Positions 22,479 to 29,815 of a stretch of 32,478 nt of DNA are shown piece by piece; within the stretch, counting starts at the first letter, position 1, and every line of letters starts with the position of its first letter. The position numbers and the translations under genes were made by a program. The notes below the pieces were generated by a model. The model ran no database searches, had not been told where the DNA came from, and was given only the letters and a program-made list of their open reading frames with translations. The stretch comes from Archaeoglobales archaeon (GTDB lineage: Archaea; Halobacteriota; Archaeoglobi; Archaeoglobales; Archaeoglobaceae): the NCBI GenBank assembly GCA_011605865.1, contig JAAOZI010000022.1:1-32478 (forward strand), written 5' to 3'.

Positions 22479-22537
22479 CACCTCAAGCTAACAATTTAGA
22501 AAAGAGCTACTAATACTGGCAAAGATTGTAAGGTGAT
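22479..22537 (-). promoter_or_regulatory. Candidate translational attenuator: anti-Shine-Dalgarno segment in the ilvB leader
   Basis: In the RNA, CACCUUA (22535-22529) can pair with UGAGGUG (22485-22479), which is the ilvB ribosome-binding site; six Watson-Crick pairs and one G-U. The segment AUCACCU (22537-22531) copies the 3' end of archaeal 16S rRNA. A ribosome stalled in the Leu/Val codons just downstream would cover CACCUUA and free the ilvB site. The pairing is seen; the mechanism is inference. Confidence 0.45.
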
Positions 22538-22549
22538 TGGATGTTTCAT
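22496..22549 (-). CDS. Candidate ilvB leader peptide (17 residues, Leu/Val/Ile-rich)
   Basis: The frame reads MKHPITLQSLPVLVALF and stops at TAA 22496. Seven of 17 residues are branched-chain (Leu x4, Val x2, Ile x1), with the cluster PVLVAL at codons 11-16. Its ATG lies 26 bp from the TATA centre, where a leaderless mRNA of this genome would start. It ends 22 nt before the ilvB start. This composition is what a classic ilv attenuation leader has. Codons 5-7 (ATC ACC TTA) hold the segment that can pair with the ilvB ribosome-binding site. Confidence 0.55.
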   Translation of the reverse strand: MKHPITLQSLPVLVALF

Positions 22550-22570
22550 TGATACTCGTTTTGCATTGGA

Positions 22571-22608
22571 TTTATATATTTTTGCCCAACTTTCAAAATC
22601 TCAAAATC
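22571..22608 (-). promoter_or_regulatory. ilvB promoter with tandem 8-bp repeat upstream
   Basis: On the minus strand the TATA is AATATATAAA (22571-22580) behind a GGGCAAA BRE-like stretch. Just upstream GATTTTGA occurs twice head-to-tail (22601-22608 and 22593-22600), a possible site for an Lrp-type or other regulator. Confidence 0.5.
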
Positions 22609-22637
22609 AAGAAGCGCAAAGTTTGAAAAATTTTGTC

Positions 22638-22691
22638 GCTCCACCAACCGACCCAAGATCATGCTTTTCACTTGGGTGTGAGAGGTGGAGC
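22638..22691. repeat. Nested inverted repeat between ilvB and the enoyl-CoA hydratase gene
   Basis: Outer arms GCTCCACC (22638-22645) and GGTGGAGC (22684-22691) are perfect complements; inner arms ACCCAAG (22651-22657) and CTTGGGT (22671-22677) are perfect complements, with a 13-nt loop and small internal bulges. It could be a large operator serving both divergent genes, or a structured RNA. It is not a tRNA: there is no T-arm sequence and the arm lengths are wrong. Confidence 0.5.
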
Positions 22692-22731
22692 AAAGAAGCT
22701 ATTCCTCTGAACAAAAAAGTTTTTCGTCAAA

Positions 22732-22740
22732 CTTAAATAT
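22732..22740 (+). promoter_or_regulatory. Promoter of the enoyl-CoA hydratase gene
   Basis: CTTAAATAT follows CGTCAAA and is centred about 24 bp before ATG 22760, predicting a leaderless mRNA. This fixes the start at 22760 and argues against the longer in-frame form beginning at 22685, which lies upstream of the box. Confidence 0.55.
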
Positions 22741-22759
22741 TTCCAATTTAATTTTTCAT

Positions 22760-23536
22760 ATGACAGTTGAATTAGAGTTTGAAGAAAAAATTGCCTGGAT
22801 TTTTTTGAAAGATTCGGAAATGAACCTTTTAAGCATGAAACTCCTGAGGGAAATCTACGATGTCCTCCTAAAAGCTGATGAGAGGGCAAACGCAATGATA
22901 ATTTCAACTAGAACGAAGAATTTCTGTGCTGGGGCTGATGTCAAGGAGTTGAAATCCTTGAGCTTTGAGGAAGCTATAAAATGGTTTGAAAAATACTTAG
23001 ACGTTGTTCGTTTTCTAAGAAGCGTCGGTAAGCCTACGATTGCAGCAGTTAGAGGTTATTGCGTTGCTGGAGGTAATGAGATAGCAATGGCTTGTGATTT
23101 TGTAATCGCTTCAAAAAATGCAAAGTTTGGACAGCCGGAAGTCAGAGTTGGTTCAACAGCCATGGGACTGGGAGTTCAACTTCTCCCATTAATAGTTGGG
23201 GAGAGAAGGGCGAGAGAATTGCTGTTGACCGGTAAAATTTTAAGCGCTGAAGAAGCCTACAGAATGGGTTTGGTGAATAGAGTAGTTGAGGATGGAGAAC
23301 TTGAAAAATCGGCAAAAGAGATTGCAATGGACGTAATAGAGAACTGCAGTCCTCAGGCTTTTAGGGTTATAAAATCTGGATTGAATTTCTGGACAGAACT
23401 TTCTATGATTAATTATGAAATAGCTAGAGATCTCACATCGCTCGTTTGGCTTTCAAACGAGTTCAGAGAGAGATGCGAAGAATTCCTGAGCAAAAAGAAA
23501 TTCAAACCGAGAGATTTCTTTGGAATTAATCGCTGA
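22760..23536 (+). CDS. Enoyl-CoA hydratase/isomerase (crotonase) family protein
   Basis: A 258-residue crotonase. The first oxyanion-hole loop is NFCAGADVKEL (53-63), the second is RGYCVAGGNEIAMACDFVIAS, and the following FGQPEVRVGSTAMGLGVQLLP keeps the Glu of the PEV motif; the first catalytic Glu position is less clear (GGNEIAMA). Hydration of 2-enoyl-CoA in beta-oxidation is most likely. Archaeoglobales also use crotonases for aromatic-acid degradation, so the substrate is open. The transcript is predicted leaderless. Its 3' end overlaps the deacetylase-fold gene by 11 bp. Confidence 0.88.
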   Translation: MTVELEFEEKIAWIFLKDSEMNLLSMKLLREIYDVLLKADERANAMIISTRTKNFCAGADVKELKSLSFEEAIKWFEKYLDVVRFLRSVGKPTIAAVRGYCVAGGNEIAMACDFVIASKNAKFGQPEVRVGSTAMGLGVQLLPLIVGERRARELLLTGKILSAEEAYRMGLVNRVVEDGELEKSAKEIAMDVIENCSPQAFRVIKSGLNFWTELSMINYEIARDLTSLVWLSNEFRERCEEFLSKKKFKPRDFFGINR

Positions 23537-24338
23537 GCTCTTTTATTATTGCTATCGTTGCATCCCTTGCAACATTTGGCAAACTACCGCCACCCAAGAC
23601 CGTTACAAGCTTACCTTTGCAGATTTTCTCAGCGCAGCTTTTTATTATCTTTGCTATTCCAACGTAATCCTCTATAGTCATTCCTATGTCTGCATAATCG
23701 CCAATATGAGTATCATGACCAAAATACCAAAACAAGAGTTCTGGTTCGAAAATCTTGCACTTTTCTACGAATTCATAAACGCAGTCGAAATAGTCATTCG
23801 AAAAATAACTCCTGTCAATTTTAAGCCCGTCTTTCGAATCATAATCTCTGTCGCATATGCAGAAATGCAGGACTTTTTCTTTTACAAGCTCTCTGGTACC
23901 ATCCCCATGATGGGCATCGGTGTCGATTATGGCGATTCTTTTTACACCGAACTTCTCGTAAAGATTTTCTATAGACAAAATCACATCATTAAAACAGCAG
24001 TAACCCCAAAAGTAATCCCTACCAGCATGATGACCGCCAGCTCCTATGTAGCAGAAGGCATTTTTAATATCCCCTCTGAAAACAAGTTCTGCAGCTTTAA
24101 CGACACCGCCCGCAGATCTGAGTGCCGTAGCGCAAAGCTTCTCGCTAAAAACTGCCTCAATCATTCTTTCAGTATGAACTTTCCTTAAAAGCTCAAAGTC
24201 AACTTCAGGAGGTTCAAAGATTCTCACTTTCCTATCCTTCAAAAGTTCGAATGCTTTTGGGAAATCCTTCAATCTGTTTCCCAAAGTTAGATAGCTCCTC
24301 CTACTGAAGCTTTCATGATAAAAAATTCCAGTAAGCAT
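23526..24338 (-). CDS. Histone deacetylase superfamily protein (AcuC/HdaH-like)
   Basis: A 270-residue arginase/deacetylase-fold enzyme. The catalytic His pair is in GAGGHHAG (H103-H104), and the zinc ligands are D141 and H143 of DTDAHHGDGT and D209 of YFGHDTH. The end motif is LGGGSLPNVARD, where classic members have GGGGYN; the transition-state tyrosine is therefore missing. Family members remove acetyl or acyl groups from lysines, polyamines or small amides. It lies 15 bp after the acyl-CoA synthetase gene on the same strand, an arrangement like AcuC with AcsA. Shorter than AcuC (about 380 residues). Confidence 0.88.
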   Translation of the reverse strand: MLTGIFYHESFSRRSYLTLGNRLKDFPKAFELLKDRKVRIFEPPEVDFELLRKVHTERMIEAVFSEKLCATALRSAGGVVKAAELVFRGDIKNAFCYIGAGGHHAGRDYFWGYCCFNDVILSIENLYEKFGVKRIAIIDTDAHHGDGTRELVKEKVLHFCICDRDYDSKDGLKIDRSYFSNDYFDCVYEFVEKCKIFEPELLFWYFGHDTHIGDYADIGMTIEDYVGIAKIIKSCAEKICKGKLVTVLGGGSLPNVARDATIAIIKELSD

Positions 24339-24353
24339 AAATAAATTTAAAAA

Positions 24354-26117
24354 TTAGCTCGCACTCTTAAGTTCTGGGAAGTCGTCGTAGAAGTACTCGT
24401 GTTCTCCGCGCTCTTCTTTCTTTTTCTTTTCCTCCTCAAGCGCTCTAAGCTCAATTCTCCTTATTTTACCGCTAATAGTCTTCGGTAGTTCTGGAACAAA
24501 TTCTATGATCCTCGGTATCTTATACCTAGCAAGTATATTCCTGCAATGCTTGAATAGATCGAGAGCCAATTCTCTCGAAGGCTTGTAACCAGGCTTGAGA
24601 ACGACAAACGCCTTTACCAGCTGATATCTTATCGGATGGGGACTGCCAACAACCGCAGATTCGGCGACTGCTGGATGTTCAAGTAAAGCGCTTTCGACTT
24701 CAAAGGGTCCAACTCTGTAGTCGGACGTCTTTATAACGTCATCAGCTCTACCAACAAAGTACCAATAACCTTTTTCGTCAAAGAAAGCTTTGTCGCCTGT
24801 GTAATAGTACTTGCCTACGAAAACTTTCGCACTCTTTTGTGGATCGCCCATGTATTCCTTAAACAGCCCTATGGGTCTCCATCTATCCAACCTGACAACG
24901 ATGTGTCCAACTTCGTTTGGTTTTGTAATTTCGTTTCCATCATCATCAACGAGCGTTATGTCGTATAGGAACGTCGGTCTTCCGAAAGAGCCGGGGACTA
25001 TCTTTCCTCCCTTATACCACGGTGGGTTTCCTATCATTGCGGTACTCTCGGTTTGCCCATAGAAGTCTCTAATCTCAGTCTCCGTTTCCTTTAGCCATTT
25101 TTCGTAAATCTCCGGGTTCAAAGGTTCTCCAGCACTCACAACTTCCCTGAGCTTGAAGTCAAATTTGCCGATATCTGTGAGCATAAAGAGTCTCCAAGCT
25201 GTAGGTGGAGCGCAGAACGTTGTAACATCATAGTCTTGAACAGCCTGCAAATACTGATCTCCATTTAACCTTCCGGCATGATAGAAGCCAGTAGTTGTTG
25301 CACCGACAGTTAGTGGTGGGAAAAAGCTACTCCAAGCATATTTAGCCCAACCAGGTGCGCTGAGATTGTTGTGTATGTCGCCAGGTCTGACATTTATTAT
25401 TGAAGTCGTACTCAAATGCCCCAAGGGATAGCTTGTTGCTGTATGGACAACCCTTTTTGGAAGTCCAGTAGTTCCGGATGTGAAGAAACAGAATATTATA
25501 TCATCGCTTTTTGTTTTTGCTGCAGCTGCGTCGCTTTTCTCCTTTCTTACTTCATCGTAGCTCTTCCAACCGCTCTTCTCTCCGATCACGATTTTGGTCT
25601 TCGGTTGAGCGCCAACATTTTTTAAAGCTTCATCTATTACCTTTGCAGAATTTTCGTCAGCAATAATAGCATCTGGTGGATAAGTCTTGAATCTGAATTC
25701 CAAATCGCGGGCAGTCATTATGGTTGCAGTTGGAACGCCTATAAAGCCACCTTTAACCACAGCAAAAGTTGCAAACCAAATTTCTGGGAACAGCGGGATC
25801 ATCATGTAAACATTGTTGCCTTTTTGGATCCCATCCCCGCGGAGAGCATTTATCAGTTTGTTCCCCTCTTTTGCAAACTCCGAATAACTATATCTCTTCT
25901 TTTCTCCTGTATCCAAGTTCACCCATAGTAGGGCTGTTTTATCGCCCCTCTCTTTTACGTTAATGCCTTCAAATACTTCCTCGGCCCAGTTGAAGTACTC
26001 CGGTAGCTTCATTGTGTTCAGTTTCTTAAAGAATTCCTCCATTGCTCTTGCTTTTCTTTCATCGTCTGGCATTTGTACAAGCTTTATGAATTCTCTATAA
26101 GTGTCAGCCAAACCCAT
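24354..26117 (-). CDS. AMP-forming acyl-CoA synthetase (medium-chain / ACS-like)
   Basis: A 587-residue adenylate-forming enzyme that activates a carboxylic acid to its CoA thioester. The P-loop is FFTSGTTGLPK, the adenine/acyl motif DFYGQTES, the hinge motif YYTGDKAFFDEKGYWYFVGRADDVIKTSDYRV in pieces, and the catalytic C-terminal lysine K551 in PKTISGKIRR. The tail after it is highly charged. The acid is not identifiable; the family includes acetate, propionate, butyrate and benzoate activators. K551 is the residue that protein acetyltransferases modify to switch such enzymes off, which makes the adjacent deacetylase-fold gene notable. Ribosome-binding site GAGAGGTGAGGG precedes ATG 26117. 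Confidence 0.92.
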   Translation of the reverse strand: MGLADTYREFIKLVQMPDDERKARAMEEFFKKLNTMKLPEYFNWAEEVFEGINVKERGDKTALLWVNLDTGEKKRYSYSEFAKEGNKLINALRGDGIQKGNNVYMMIPLFPEIWFATFAVVKGGFIGVPTATIMTARDLEFRFKTYPPDAIIADENSAKVIDEALKNVGAQPKTKIVIGEKSGWKSYDEVRKEKSDAAAAKTKSDDIIFCFFTSGTTGLPKRVVHTATSYPLGHLSTTSIINVRPGDIHNNLSAPGWAKYAWSSFFPPLTVGATTTGFYHAGRLNGDQYLQAVQDYDVTTFCAPPTAWRLFMLTDIGKFDFKLREVVSAGEPLNPEIYEKWLKETETEIRDFYGQTESTAMIGNPPWYKGGKIVPGSFGRPTFLYDITLVDDDGNEITKPNEVGHIVVRLDRWRPIGLFKEYMGDPQKSAKVFVGKYYYTGDKAFFDEKGYWYFVGRADDVIKTSDYRVGPFEVESALLEHPAVAESAVVGSPHPIRYQLVKAFVVLKPGYKPSRELALDLFKHCRNILARYKIPRIIEFVPELPKTISGKIRRIELRALEEEKKKKEERGEHEYFYDDFPELKSAS

Positions 26118-26193
26118 ACCCTCACCTCTCTCCTTAAAATTAATTTAATTTTCTCTCGATTTTAAACTTTTCGAAATTTTATCGGATAAATAC

Positions 26194-26208
26194 GAAAAAG
26201 CTTTTAAT
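26194..26208 (+). promoter_or_regulatory. Promoter of the methylmalonyl-CoA mutase operon
   Basis: GAAAAAGCTTTTAAT is a strong BRE/TATA whose centre is about 26 bp before ATG 26230, giving a leaderless first cistron. It resembles the GAAAAGCTTAAAT of the transposon left ends, but no hairpin or ACTGAAA block is attached, so I treat this as an ordinary promoter. Confidence 0.6.
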
Positions 26209-26229
26209 CTCTTGTTCAAAAATACAAAC

Positions 26230-27921
26230 ATGGGCGAAATGGTCGAAAAGATCAAGGAAAAAAGAAAAGAGTGGGAAGAAGAATGTCTTGAGCCCTGGTT
26301 ATCAAAGAGTGAGAGAGAGATAAAGAAATTTGAAACCCTATCCGGAATCGAGATAGCAGACATATATGATCCCTCGGACATCGCTCACATAGATTTTCTC
26401 AGAGATATAGGCTACCCTGGACAGTTCCCCTTCACCCGCGGTGTTTATCCGACAATGTATCGCGGTAGACTTTGGACAATGCGTCTGTTCTCCGGATTCG
26501 GGACTGCCGAAGACACAAATAGGAGATGGAAGATGCTTTTGGAAGAGGGGGAGACTGGATTAAGCACGGCATTTGATTTCCCGACTCTAATGGGCTTGGA
26601 TAGCGACGATCCCTTGGCAGATGGAGAAGTCGGCAAATGCGGAGTTGCTGTGGATACCCTTAAGGACTTTGAGATTCTATTCGACGGTATTCCCCTTGAC
26701 AAGGTGTCAACGTCCTTTACAATAAATCCACCGGCCGGAATAATTCTGGCGATGTACACGGCAATTGGGGATATGCAGAGAGTCCCAAGAGATAAGATAA
26801 GGGGAACTATTCAGAATGATATGTTCAAAGAATTCCATGCTCAAAACACAATAGTCCTTCCGCCAGAACCATCATTGAAGATCATAGTAGATATATTTGA
26901 ATGGGGTGTTAAGAACGTTCCGAAGTTTAACCTGATAAGCATTTCAGGATACCACATAAGAGAAGCTGGTTCTACTGCGGTTCAAGAACTTGCATTTACA
27001 ATTGCAGACGGCATGGCTTATGTAGAAGCAGCAATCGAGAGAGGAATAGATATAGACAAACTTGCACCCCAGCTGAGTTTCTTCTTCAACTCCCATAATG
27101 ATTTCTTCGAAGAGATTGCAAAGTTCAGAGCTGCTAGGAGAATGTGGGCAAAGATAATGAAAGATATATATGGTGCGAAGGATCCAAGGTCTTGGTGGAT
27201 GAAGTTCCACGTGCAGACAGCTGGTTGTACTTTGACTGCCCAGCAACCTCTGAACAACATTGTTCGAGTTACAATCCAGGCTCTAGCAGCGGTTCTCGGG
27301 GGTTGCCAGTCGTTACACACCAACAGCTTTGATGAAGCATGGGCTTTGCCGAGTGAAGAGGCAGTCAGAGTCGCTTTGAGAACGCAGCAGATAATAGCAT
27401 ATGAAAGCGGGGTTGCAAATGTCGTGGATCCGCTTGCGGGCAGCTATTATGTGGAATGGCTTACTGACAAAATGGAGAGACTTGCATGGAAATATATCGA
27501 AAAGATCAAAGAAATGGGCAACGGAAGTATGGTGAAGGGAGTTCTGAAGGGAATAGAAAACGGCTTTTTCATCAGGGAAATATCTGATTCGGCTGCGAGA
27601 TATCAAAAAGAAATTGAAGAGGGTAGCAGGATAATCGTAGGAGTTAACAGGTTCAAAATAGAGGAAGATCTGAGAATTCCTCTACTAAAAGTCGATCCAG
27701 AGGTTCAGAGAAGGCAAATAGAGAGATTAAAGAAAGTAAAGGCTGAAAGAGACAATAAGGCCGTGAAAGAGAATCTAGAATGGATAAGGAGTTGTTGCGA
27801 AAATAACGAAAATGTCATGCCGGCTGTTTTTGAAGCTGTTAAGAGTTATGCAACAATTGGAGAAATAATGGGGACGTTTAAACAGGTCTATGGAACCTAC
27901 AGAAAACCGATCATAATTTAA
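26230..27921 (+). CDS. mcmA1: Methylmalonyl-CoA mutase, large (catalytic) subunit
   Basis: A 563-residue TIM-barrel subunit of the two-subunit archaeal mutase, which interconverts methylmalonyl-CoA and succinyl-CoA with adenosylcobalamin. Recognisable segments are PGQFPFTRGVYPTMY and TRGVYPTMYRGRLWTMR at the CoA entrance, STAFDFPTLMGLDSDDP, NPPAGIILAMY, and SISGYHIREAGSTAVQE with the substrate-contacting His-Ile-Arg. The cobalamin-binding domain is missing because it is the separate next gene. ATG 26230 is favoured over TTG 26212, which would precede the expected transcription start. The mutase identity fits the downstream B12-maintenance genes; isobutyryl-CoA mutases are close relatives. Confidence 0.95.
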   Translation: MGEMVEKIKEKRKEWEEECLEPWLSKSEREIKKFETLSGIEIADIYDPSDIAHIDFLRDIGYPGQFPFTRGVYPTMYRGRLWTMRLFSGFGTAEDTNRRWKMLLEEGETGLSTAFDFPTLMGLDSDDPLADGEVGKCGVAVDTLKDFEILFDGIPLDKVSTSFTINPPAGIILAMYTAIGDMQRVPRDKIRGTIQNDMFKEFHAQNTIVLPPEPSLKIIVDIFEWGVKNVPKFNLISISGYHIREAGSTAVQELAFTIADGMAYVEAAIERGIDIDKLAPQLSFFFNSHNDFFEEIAKFRAARRMWAKIMKDIYGAKDPRSWWMKFHVQTAGCTLTAQQPLNNIVRVTIQALAAVLGGCQSLHTNSFDEAWALPSEEAVRVALRTQQIIAYESGVANVVDPLAGSYYVEWLTDKMERLAWKYIEKIKEMGNGSMVKGVLKGIENGFFIREISDSAARYQKEIEEGSRIIVGVNRFKIEEDLRIPLLKVDPEVQRRQIERLKKVKAERDNKAVKENLEWIRSCCENNENVMPAVFEAVKSYATIGEIMGTFKQVYGTYRKPIII

Positions 27922-27930
27922 GGTGATGCG

Positions 27931-28350
27931 ATGGAAAGGATAAGAGTCTTGATTGCCAAGGTCGGTCTAGATGGTCATGACAGGGGAGCAAAGGTTCTCG
28001 CGAGATTTTTGAGAGATGCTGGTTTTGAAGTCATATATACGGGTCTCCATCGCACACCTCAAGAAGTTGCAAGGGCAGCAGTTGATGAAGACGTAGATGT
28101 TGTAGGTATTTCCTTGCTGAGTGGGGCCCATATACCGCTGGTTCCGAGGGTTATCCAATACATACGCGAGTACGGTGGCAATCCGGACGAGATGCTTATA
28201 CTGGTTGGTGGAACAATCCCCCATGATGATTTTCCGAAATTAAGAGAGGCGGGGGTAGACGGTATATTCATACCGGGAACTCCAATTTCGGAAATAATAA
28301 AATTCATCAAAGAAGAACTCCCAAAAAAGAGGAAGGGGAAAAGTAAATGA
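27931..28350 (+). CDS. mcmA2: Methylmalonyl-CoA mutase, small (cobalamin-binding) subunit
   Basis: A 139-residue flavodoxin-like B12 domain. The signature DGHDRG (14-19) supplies the axial histidine H16, followed by SLLSGAH (102 region) and LVGGTIP of the nucleotide-tail pocket. It partners the large subunit 10 bp upstream, with GGTGATG as ribosome-binding site. Its stop overlaps the MeaB start as ATGA. The lysine-rich tail (KKRKGKSK) is extra to the domain. Confidence 0.96.
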   Translation: MERIRVLIAKVGLDGHDRGAKVLARFLRDAGFEVIYTGLHRTPQEVARAAVDEDVDVVGISLLSGAHIPLVPRVIQYIREYGGNPDEMLILVGGTIPHDDFPKLREAGVDGIFIPGTPISEIIKFIKEELPKKRKGKSK

Positions 28351-29339
28351 ATGTCGAGGAAATAGTTGAAGGTGTTATCAGCGGAAACAGAAGATTGCTG
28401 GCAAGGGCTATAACCATCGTTGAAAACGAGTATCCGGAATCCAAGGAATTACTGAGAAAGATATATCCGCGAACCGGGAATGCACATGTGATTGGAATAA
28501 CCGGTTTTCCAGGGGTTGGCAAAAGTACAATTGTAAGCAAACTGACCGAAGAATTTAGAAGAAGAGGAAAAAGTGTTGGAATCGTTGCAGTAGATCCGAG
28601 TTCCCCTTTCACGGGTGGCGCATTGCTGGGTGACAGACTCCGTCTTGATGGGGCAGATGTTAATAAAAATCTATGGCTCGATGAAAAGGTTTTCTTCAGA
28701 AGCATGGGATCACGCGGAAGGCTTGGGGGGATTGCAAAAAAAACTGGAGATGTTATAAAACTTTTAGATGCTGCAGGTTATGAAAAAATACTCGTAGAGA
28801 CCGTTGGTGCTGGGCAGAGTGAAATTGGGGTCCTTGAAGTGGCAGATACGGTCGTTGTTATATTAATGCCTGAGACTGGAGATGATATTCAGGTAAACAA
28901 AGCAGGAATTTTGGAAATAGGAGATATCTTTGTAATAAACAAATCAGACCTGGAAGGGGCAGAGAACGTGGAAAGATGGCTTAAATACATGCTCTCACTT
29001 GATGAGGAAACCGTAATAGAATTATCCAAGCTTAGCCACGCAGATGATGCAAAAATTATGCAGAAACTGAAATGGAAAAAGCCAGTTTTAAGAACGATCG
29101 CAGATAAAGGTGTCGGGATAAAGGAATTGGCCAATGAGATCGAGAGGCATTATGAAGTTATAAAGAAGAACGGAATACTTCAAGAAAAGAGAAGGGAGAA
29201 AGCAAAACTTTCAGCGATAGAACTCGCGGTTGAGGAGATTAGGAGTGAGATTATAAAAAGGTATAAACAGTTACTTGACAAAGAGATAGACCCGTACACA
29301 TTGGCCGATAAAATAGTCAAAGAGGTGCTGAAATGTTAA
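28347..29339 (+). CDS. meaB: Methylmalonyl-CoA mutase-associated GTPase (MeaB/ArgK family)
   Basis: A 330-residue G3E-type GTPase that guards the mutase and gates delivery and removal of adenosylcobalamin. Walker A is GFPGVGKST (53-61), the switch region [16 protein letters not shown] (82-97), ETVGAGQSE follows, and NKSD is the base-recognition motif. In older databases the family is mislabelled ArgK. The start overlaps the small-subunit stop by 4 bp, and the adenosyltransferase starts 7 bp before its own stop. The order mutase, B12 subunit, chaperone, adenosyltransferase is exactly the set needed for cofactor loading. Confidence 0.95.
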   Translation: MNVEEIVEGVISGNRRLLARAITIVENEYPESKELLRKIYPRTGNAHVIGITGFPGVGKSTIVSKLTEEFRRRGKSVGIVAVDPSSPFTGGALLGDRLRLDGADVNKNLWLDEKVFFRSMGSRGRLGGIAKKTGDVIKLLDAAGYEKILVETVGAGQSEIGVLEVADTVVVILMPETGDDIQVNKAGILEIGDIFVINKSDLEGAENVERWLKYMLSLDEETVIELSKLSHADDAKIMQKLKWKKPVLRTIADKGVGIKELANEIERHYEVIKKNGILQEKRREKAKLSAIELAVEEIRSEIIKRYKQLLDKEIDPYTLADKIVKEVLKC

Positions 29340-29815
29340 AACCCTTCGAAACGAGTACACTTAGCGGAAAAGTTTGGAAAGATTCGATTCTGGCTGAAAC
29401 TCTTGGAAGCGTTGATGAAGCAAATGCCTTCATAGGTTTAGCAAGGGTTCTCAGTAGGAAAGATGAGGTAAAAGCAGCATTAAAAGACCTTCAGCTCATC
29501 CTTTTTCGAGTCTGTGCGGTAATCGCTGGTGATAAAAATCCCGACAACGAGCTGGACAAAATTCTATCGATGATAGAAAGCTTTGAAGGCAAAGTTGAGA
29601 AACCAAACTGTTTTTTAATCCTAGAGAAAGACGAGGGGACTTCAGCTTTAAGTGTCGCAAGAGCAGTTGTCAGAAGAGCCGAAAGAAGAGCTATTAGCCT
29701 TTACAGAAACGGTTTGTTGAGTGAAAAGATTGTCGAAGTTTTGAATAAAATAAGTTATCTCCTCTATCTTCTCATTCTCTATGAAGGTGAAAGCTTTGAG
29801 GAGGTGAAATTTTGA
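29333..29815 (+). CDS. PduO-type ATP:cob(I)alamin adenosyltransferase, divergent N terminus
   Basis: A 160-residue helical-bundle enzyme that makes adenosylcobalamin from ATP and cob(I)alamin. Conserved parts are [15 protein letters not shown] (26-40), matching 'yGtvDELNs', and [14 protein letters not shown] (about 119-132), the ATP-contacting RRAER helix. The N-terminal ATP loop is unusual: where PduO/MMAB proteins have TRTGDxGxTsL, this protein starts with [18 protein letters not shown], and no upstream in-frame codons supply the missing glycines. GAGGTG precedes the ATG, so the start is firm. Operon position behind meaB supports the role, but ATP binding may differ. Confidence 0.85.
   Translation: MLKPFETSTLSGKVWKDSILAETLGSVDEANAFIGLARVLSRKDEVKAALKDLQLILFRVCAVIAGDKNPDNELDKILSMIESFEGKVEKPNCFLILEKDEGTSALSVARAVVRRAERRAISLYRNGLLSEKIVEVLNKISYLLYLLILYEGESFEEVKF

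Noticed and set aside
22638-22691. tRNA gene
   Set aside because: Nested arms superficially resemble a cloverleaf stem, but there is no GTTCRA T-loop, no anticodon arm of the right size and no CCA-compatible acceptor.
26194-26208. Another transposon left-end scar supplying the mutase promoter
   Set aside because: Only the GAAAAAGCTTTTAAT core is similar; the ACTGAAA block and hairpin are absent, and such a core is a normal archaeal BRE/TATA.
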